Of a DNA stretch of 5,321 nucleotides, positions 1-5,321 are shown piece after piece (within the stretch, counting starts at the first letter, position 1; each line of letters begins with the position of its first letter). The stretch comes from Acidobacteriota bacterium (lineage in GTDB: Bacteria > Acidobacteriota > Terriglobia > UBA7540), in contig QHZK01000247.1 in the NCBI GenBank assembly GCA_003224635.1, positions 1-5,321 on the forward strand. Direction: 5' to 3'. Position numbers and translations under genes: made by a program. The notes beneath the pieces are model-generated. The model did no database searches, was not told where the DNA came from, and saw only the letters and a list, made by a program, of their open reading frames with translations.

Positions 1-81
1 GGCCATGACCATTGCGGCTGTGCCAAGAAAGTCCCTCCGGCTTAGGTTAGAAGTGACCGATCTCGAGGGGCGGTCGTTCAT
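1..81 (-). CDS. N-terminus of a Tat-exported protein (partial, runs off the window)
   Basis: Seen: an ATG at 81-79 opens a frame of 27 codons that stays open to the window edge. After a polar N-region of about 14 residues comes SRRDFLGTAAMVMA, a close match to the twin-arginine consensus (S/T-R-R-x-F-L-K) followed by the start of a hydrophobic stretch. Family knowledge: such signals send folded, often cofactor-containing, proteins through the Tat translocase to the periplasm. The start lies 6 bases after the stop codon of the upstream molybdopterin oxidoreductase on the same strand, so the two are probably co-transcribed. The bases before the ATG give only a weak ribosome binding site, which fits translational coupling. 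The mature domain is outside the window, so the function is unknown. A redox enzyme or cofactor-binding partner of the oxidoreductase is a reasonable guess, no more. Confidence 0.8.
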   Translation of the reverse strand, partial: MNDRPSRSVTSNLSRRDFLGTAAMVMA

Positions 82-87
82 GAGTTC

Positions 88-2325
88 TTACGCGGGCGCG
101 GGCAACAGCTCGACGATAGCATTGTAGTCAGGCACGCCGCTCGCGTCGAGGCGCCCGGCGGGGATCAAGACATTGACCTCCGGCCAGTGGCCCTGCAAGT
201 AACCGGGCTTGATGCGGTCCACTCTGACCCGCCCGCGGAATTCACCGACTTCGCTCCGCAGAATTACGGGGTCCCCGGCGCTCAAGCCGAGTTTCCGGGC
301 GTCCTCGGCCGCCATCAGGATATCGTGCCGGCCGGCGCCGGTCAACGGGTCGAAGCCCGCGTTGATGATGCTGTTGAACTGCTTGCCGCGGCGCGTGGTC
401 AGCAAGAATCGCCCCTCGGGAATTTTCTCGTCGGGCAAGTCGATCGCGGTGAAGTGGCCCTTGCCGTCAGGAGTCAGGAAGCGGTCGGCGAGCAGGCGGG
501 GGCCGCCATACTGGAAGTTGTCGCCCTTTTTCCGCAGGCTGGCGATGCCGCGATAGGTCGGGCACACGCGGTCGATCTCGGCGCGAATGTCACTCGTGTT
601 CTGCCAGGGGAAGGCCTTCGCTGCCCGCGCGGGGTCAACGCGGCGAGCCACAAGCACGGGGATTTCCCACTCGTCGCGTGTCTCGCCGGGCCGCGGGCCG
701 GGGACCTCGGGGCTGTAGATGATGCGCCGCTCGGTACTGGTCTCCGTCCCGCCGCCGCGCTGCTCGTAGCGCGTGCGCGAAGGCAGCAGGACAACCAAGT
801 CAGCCGGCTCGACGAGCATCGTCGGACTGGCAACGATGTCCTGGTGGACGCGCAAACCGATGCGGCCGAGCGCCCGCCGCACCAGGTCCGGCTCGGGCAG
901 CGTATCGAGGAAGTTGCCGCCGCTTTGCCACAGCGCGTCGATCTCACCGCGTCCGGCGGCCAGGACCATTTCCGCTGCGCTCAGGCCTTTCCAAGCGGGC
1001 GGCGCGAAGCCCCAGTACTCCGGGGTCGCGAACCGGCGGGCATTCTCTTCGTTCGCCGGCGCGCCCATCACGTACGAGCCCGGCAGCGCGCCCATCTCGG
1101 CGCCGCCCTGGACCCCGCTGTGGCCCCGAATGGGCATCAGTCCCGTGTGAGGACGGCCCACGTTGCCACGAGCCAGTTGAAGGTTGACGATGGCGCGCAC
1201 GTTGTCGCTGCCGTAGCGGTGGTGAGTAACGCCCATGCTCCACACGATGATAGCGGTCCCCGCCTTGCCGAACGCCTCAGCGAAGCGGAACATGTCGGCG
1301 CGCGCGAGCCCCGAGCCGCGCTCGAGCGCGTCCCACGCGAGCCCGCGCGCTTTGGCTTCTACAGCATCCCAGCCCACCGTGCGGCTGGCGATGAATTCCC
1401 GGTCCAACCAATTGTTCTCGACCAGGTGCTTGAGGACTCCGTAAAAGAATGGAACGTCCCCGCCAACGTTGATCTGGAAGAAGTCGTCGGCGATGCGGGT
1501 TCCGAACAGGGCGCTTTCGGCGACCGACGGCACCCAGTAACGCTCCATGCCGGGCTCGAGATACGGGTTGACCAGGAAAACCCTGGTGCCTGCCTTCTTC
1601 GCATAGTAGAGGTACTTGGTCGAGACCGGCTGGTTGTTGGCGGGATTCGAGCCCACGAACACGAGCAGGTCGCTGCCGATCCAATCCGAATAAGAGCACG
1701 TGGTGGCCCCGCAGCCCACGGTCGAGTTCAAACCCGAGGTCGAGGGCGCATGACAGATGCGCGCCGCGTTATCGACGTGGTTTGTTCCGATAAAACGGGC
1801 GACCTTTTGGTGGGCGTAGTAGGCCTCATTGGTGAGGCCCCGCGAGGTGAGATACCACGCCACGCGGCGAGGGTCCGCCGAGCTCAGGCGATCGGCGATG
1901 AGACCGACCGCGTCATCCCAGGAAACGCGGCGAAACCCTTGGTCGCCCTTGTGGCGCACCATCGGGACGGCGAGCCGCCCGAGGCTGCGCAGCTCCTTTT
2001 CTTTCGACCCGCGCAGACGCTCGACGTCCTCGAGCGCGCGCCAGTCCATCGCCGGCATGGTGTTCAGGCGCAAGAGCTGCAACCGCACGGCGCACAGGTG
2101 AATGCCCTGCATCGTCCAGTCGCGCATCCCCGAGGTGCCGAGCGCGCAGCCGTCGCAGCAGCCGTCGCGCAGGATGCGCCAGGCGTAGCCGAGGTTGTCG
2201 CGGTTTTTCCACAGCGCGTCCAGAATGTCCTTGTAGTTGTTGGGGTGCCGCTGGTTGAGCCCGAAGGGAACAAGGCTCACCCAGTGTCGACCTGACCTCT
2301 GATCCCTCTCTGCCTGGACGTTCAT
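88..2325 (-). CDS. FdhF/YdeP-family molybdopterin oxidoreductase
   Basis: A 745-residue cytoplasmic-type molybdopterin oxidoreductase, close in length to E. coli YdeP (about 760). It has a DGCCDGCALG segment and a further Cys at 78 near the N-terminus (candidate Fe-S ligands C56, C57, C60, C78). The molybdopterin domain spans roughly 115-580. It includes ARICHAPS, where C191-H192 align with the Sec/Cys-His active-site pair of formate dehydrogenase H, and MPIRGHSGVQG, where R400 matches the catalytic Arg (R333 of FdhH). The C-terminal bis-MGD-binding domain spans about 635-745, with RRGKQFNS and HWPEVNVLIP. The substrate cannot be read from sequence: formate is possible, but YdeP itself is linked to acid resistance and its substrate is unsettled. 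The ATG at 2325 follows a tight GAGGA; a GTG at Val16 is a weaker alternative. There is no Tat signal, unlike the gene 6 bases downstream. Confidence 0.93.
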   Translation of the reverse strand: MNVQAERDQRSGRHWVSLVPFGLNQRHPNNYKDILDALWKNRDNLGYAWRILRDGCCDGCALGTSGMRDWTMQGIHLCAVRLQLLRLNTMPAMDWRALEDVERLRGSKEKELRSLGRLAVPMVRHKGDQGFRRVSWDDAVGLIADRLSSADPRRVAWYLTSRGLTNEAYYAHQKVARFIGTNHVDNAARICHAPSTSGLNSTVGCGATTCSYSDWIGSDLLVFVGSNPANNQPVSTKYLYYAKKAGTRVFLVNPYLEPGMERYWVPSVAESALFGTRIADDFFQINVGGDVPFFYGVLKHLVENNWLDREFIASRTVGWDAVEAKARGLAWDALERGSGLARADMFRFAEAFGKAGTAIIVWSMGVTHHRYGSDNVRAIVNLQLARGNVGRPHTGLMPIRGHSGVQGGAEMGALPGSYVMGAPANEENARRFATPEYWGFAPPAWKGLSAAEMVLAAGRGEIDALWQSGGNFLDTLPEPDLVRRALGRIGLRVHQDIVASPTMLVEPADLVVLLPSRTRYEQRGGGTETSTERRIIYSPEVPGPRPGETRDEWEIPVLVARRVDPARAAKAFPWQNTSDIRAEIDRVCPTYRGIASLRKKGDNFQYGGPRLLADRFLTPDGKGHFTAIDLPDEKIPEGRFLLTTRRGKQFNSIINAGFDPLTGAGRHDILMAAEDARKLGLSAGDPVILRSEVGEFRGRVRVDRIKPGYLQGHWPEVNVLIPAGRLDASGVPDYNAIVELLPAPA

Positions 2326-2354
2326 TCTTCCTCGCTCAGGTAATTTTTCTGAGC
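2326..2354 (-). promoter_or_regulatory. Ribosome binding site of the oxidoreductase gene, abutting a small hairpin
   Basis: Read on the minus strand, GAGGA (2333-2329) lies 3 bases before the ATG, closer than usual. Immediately 5' of it is a perfect 6-base-pair inverted repeat, GCTCAG (2354-2349) and CTGAGC (2339-2334), around a 9-base A/T-rich loop. The hairpin's 3' arm ends directly against the Shine-Dalgarno, so folding could affect ribosome access. The hairpin is seen; any regulatory effect is inference. Confidence 0.45.
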
Positions 2355-2487
2355 CGCGCGGCGTTTGAACTCTGAAAAAGCAAGGGCATCCAGCTTACGG
2401 TCGAGTCTAACTACTAGTAACGGGCCAATGCAACCTCAGATTACGACCTGGCCTGTAACAAACCATCCCCTAGCCTCCCCTACCTGG

Positions 2488-2516
2488 ATTATTCAGGAAT
2501 GCGGCCACACCTGCAA
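2488..2516 (-). promoter_or_regulatory. Candidate sigma-70-type promoter for the oxidoreductase operon
   Basis: On the minus strand, TTGCAG (2516-2511) is followed by a 17-base spacer and AATAAT (2493-2488). The -10 box matches TATAAT at 5 of 6 positions; the -35 box matches TTGACA at only 3 of 6. The transcript would start near 2481 and carry a leader of about 155 bases. Spacing is ideal, but such matches arise by chance in AT-rich intergenic DNA, and the promoter consensus of this organism is unknown. Confidence 0.3.
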
Positions 2517-2524
2517 AGATTAAA

Positions 2525-2545
2525 TTAAAGGGGGGAAGGCTTTAA
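2525..2545. repeat. AT-rich inverted repeat TTAAAG/CTTTAA
   Basis: TTAAAG (2525-2530) and CTTTAA (2540-2545) are perfect reverse complements around the 9-base G-rich sequence GGGGGAAGG. It lies just upstream of the candidate minus-strand promoter and could be an operator for a dimeric regulator or a weak hairpin. It is short enough to be coincidental. Confidence 0.35.
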
Positions 2546-2600
2546 GAACGTTTCACACAGAGTTCCCGGAGCCGCTCATCCATGAGATCGCTTGGGACTT

Positions 2601-2690
2601 CAACACCGAGAACACGGAGGAGGAGCGCGAAGACGGTCTGCCGTCGCTCGGTGTTCTTCGTCAGTTCTTTCTTTGTGCCCTCCGTACTAC
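2601..2690. repeat. Degraded intergenic inverted-repeat element
   Basis: AACACCGAG (2602-2610) is the exact reverse complement of CTCGGTGTT (2647-2655), and ACGGAGG (2614-2620) of CCTCCGT (2679-2685). Nested inside are CGAAGA/TCTTCG (2628-2633, 2655-2660) and a tight GACGG-TCTG-CCGTC hairpin (2632-2645). The pairs overlap, so they cannot all form one clean hairpin; this looks like a decayed palindromic element. The 'caccgagaacacggagg' wording resembles dispersed intergenic repeats that I recall from Acidobacteriota-type genomes, a resemblance from memory only. Confidence 0.45.
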
Positions 2691-2714
2691 TAAGTCGGAA
2701 CTTTGTCGCGAGGC

Positions 2715-2760
2715 GCGAAGATTTTTTCGCTTGCCACTTGCCCCAAGCGACTTGCCACTC
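2715..2760. repeat. Stem-loop cluster with CTTGCC direct repeats
   Basis: TCGCTTG (2727-2733) pairs perfectly with CAAGCGA (2744-2750) around a 10-base loop. Next to it, GCGAA (2715-2719) pairs with TTCGC (2726-2730) and shares bases with the first stem, so the two are mutually exclusive. CTTGCCACT occurs at 2730-2738 and 2751-2759, with further CTTGCC copies at 2737-2742 and 2781-2786. It may be part of the same decayed repeat region or a protein-binding site. No T-tract follows the larger stem, so it is not a standard terminator for plus-strand transcripts. Confidence 0.4.
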
Positions 2761-2913
2761 CCGGCCAGTTTGGTTGCGGCCTTGCCGCGCTAGGTTAAAC
2801 GCTCTTCTTCGCGTTCGCCGGAGGACTCATGCATAGGGTGAAAGGTGCCGATGCTCAGGTTATGGAATCGAGGTCTCCTGCGACAGAAGACCGCGACCGC
2901 GCGAAGTCATAAA

Positions 2914-2926
2914 GGCGAGGAATATC
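2914..2926 (+). promoter_or_regulatory. Ribosome binding site supporting the TTG start of the histidine kinase
   Basis: GGCGAGG (2914-2920) places GAGG 6 bases before the TTG at 2927, near-ideal spacing. The frame stays open upstream to a TAG at 2834-2836 but offers no ATG, GTG or TTG in between, so 2927 is the first usable start. A second TTG follows at 2930. Confidence 0.6.
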
Positions 2927-5191
<2,265 letters not shown>

Positions 5192-5204
5192 CGGACGGCG
5201 CTGT

Positions 5205-5321
5205 TCAAGGTGTGGCCTGTTCGTGGGCGGTGGGCAGCTTCGCCACATAGCGCTTGACCTTGATGGCTGCTGCTCTGTCGCGGGCCTCGGCAATCTCGTA
5301 GGCGGTCTGCATCCGAAGCAG
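5205..5321 (-). CDS. C-terminal fragment of an unidentified protein (partial)
   Basis: On the minus strand an open frame enters at the window edge and ends at a TGA at 5207-5205, giving 38 residues. The tail begins LLRMQTAYEIAEARDRAAAI, continues with a basic KVKRYVAKLP segment and ends in a short polar tail. The first part is Ala/Glu/Arg-rich and probably helical. Codon third positions are mostly G or C, as in the neighbouring genes, which supports real coding. The gene converges with the histidine kinase, leaving 13 bases between the stops and no obvious terminator. An in-frame ATG at 5312 would give a 35-residue peptide, but a longer protein entering from outside is more likely. I do not recognise the family. 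Confidence 0.5.
   Translation of the reverse strand: MLRMQTAYEIAEARDRAAAIKVKRYVAKLPTAHEQATP

Larger units (their letters stand above)
2326..2926. other. Divergent intergenic region without a credible gene
   Basis: About 600 bases separate the divergent start codons of the oxidoreductase (minus) and the histidine kinase (plus). The left half (2340-2560) is less GC-rich than the flanking genes and contains the candidate minus-strand promoter and a TTAAAG/CTTTAA inverted repeat. The right half (2600-2800) contains broken inverted repeats and short direct repeats. An 84-codon frame at 2582-2836 crosses the repeats; its low-complexity Arg/Ser/Phe composition looks like translated repeat, not a protein. 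No tRNA, rRNA or recognised riboswitch was seen. Confidence 0.7.

Noticed and set aside
187..2295. A 702-codon open frame on the plus strand, opposite the oxidoreductase gene
   Set aside because: It is antisense to a gene with clear family motifs. Long antisense frames are common in GC-rich genes, and the translation shows no recognisable domain.
2741..2757. Possible sigma-54 promoter on the minus strand (TGGCAAG-N4-TTGGG)
   Set aside because: The -24 element and spacing are fair, but the invariant GC of the -12 element is missing, it lies over 400 bases from the gene, and it is part of the CTTGCC repeats.
2601..2760. The clustered short repeats as a CRISPR array
   Set aside because: The repeats are 6-9 bases, irregularly spaced and partly inverted; there are no regular spacers and no cas genes.
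2582..2836. An 84-codon plus-strand frame in the intergenic region
   Set aside because: It crosses the inverted-repeat segments, has a low-complexity Arg/Ser/Phe composition and no convincing ribosome binding site; it looks like translated repeat.

Overview
The window is GC-rich bacterial chromosome with strongly GC-biased third codon positions. It holds two complete genes transcribed away from each other, plus a fragment of a gene at each edge. Three traits point loosely to a soil or sediment bacterium, perhaps an Acidobacteriota-like lineage: a YdeP-type molybdopterin oxidoreductase, a BarA-like hybrid kinase with two receivers, and an intergenic segment with degraded repeats of the 'caccgagaacacggagg' kind. 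This taxonomic guess is an inference and could be wrong; no rRNA or marker gene is present.

Left part, minus strand (1-2325): a 745-residue FdhF/YdeP-family molybdopterin oxidoreductase (88-2325). Six bases after its stop codon, a second gene starts at 81 and runs off the window. Its first 27 residues carry a clear twin-arginine (Tat) motif, so the next protein in the operon is probably exported, folded, across the inner membrane. The oxidoreductase itself has no Tat signal and should be cytoplasmic.

Middle (2326-2926): about 600 bases without a credible gene. It contains the divergent upstream regions of both complete genes: a candidate minus-strand promoter, a small hairpin against the oxidoreductase ribosome binding site, an AT-rich inverted repeat, a decayed inverted-repeat element around 2601-2690, and a second small stem-loop with short direct repeats around 2715-2760.

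Right part, plus strand (2927-5191): a 754-residue hybrid sensor histidine kinase with a short membrane anchor, HisKA and ATPase domains, two receiver domains and a C-terminal HPt domain. All four predicted phosphorelay residues are present (His101, Asp393, Asp540, His680). It starts at a TTG codon behind a good Shine-Dalgarno sequence and has no recognisable sensory domain. No output response regulator is visible, so its partner is encoded elsewhere.

Right edge (5205-5321, minus strand): the last 38 codons of an unidentified gene, converging on the kinase with 13 bases between the two stop codons. The divergent layout allows, but does not show, a regulatory link between the kinase and the oxidoreductase. 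I did not find a convincing undescribed system here. The points most worth following are the Tat-linked oxidoreductase operon, the unusual cysteine arrangement of the YdeP-like enzyme, and the intergenic repeat.
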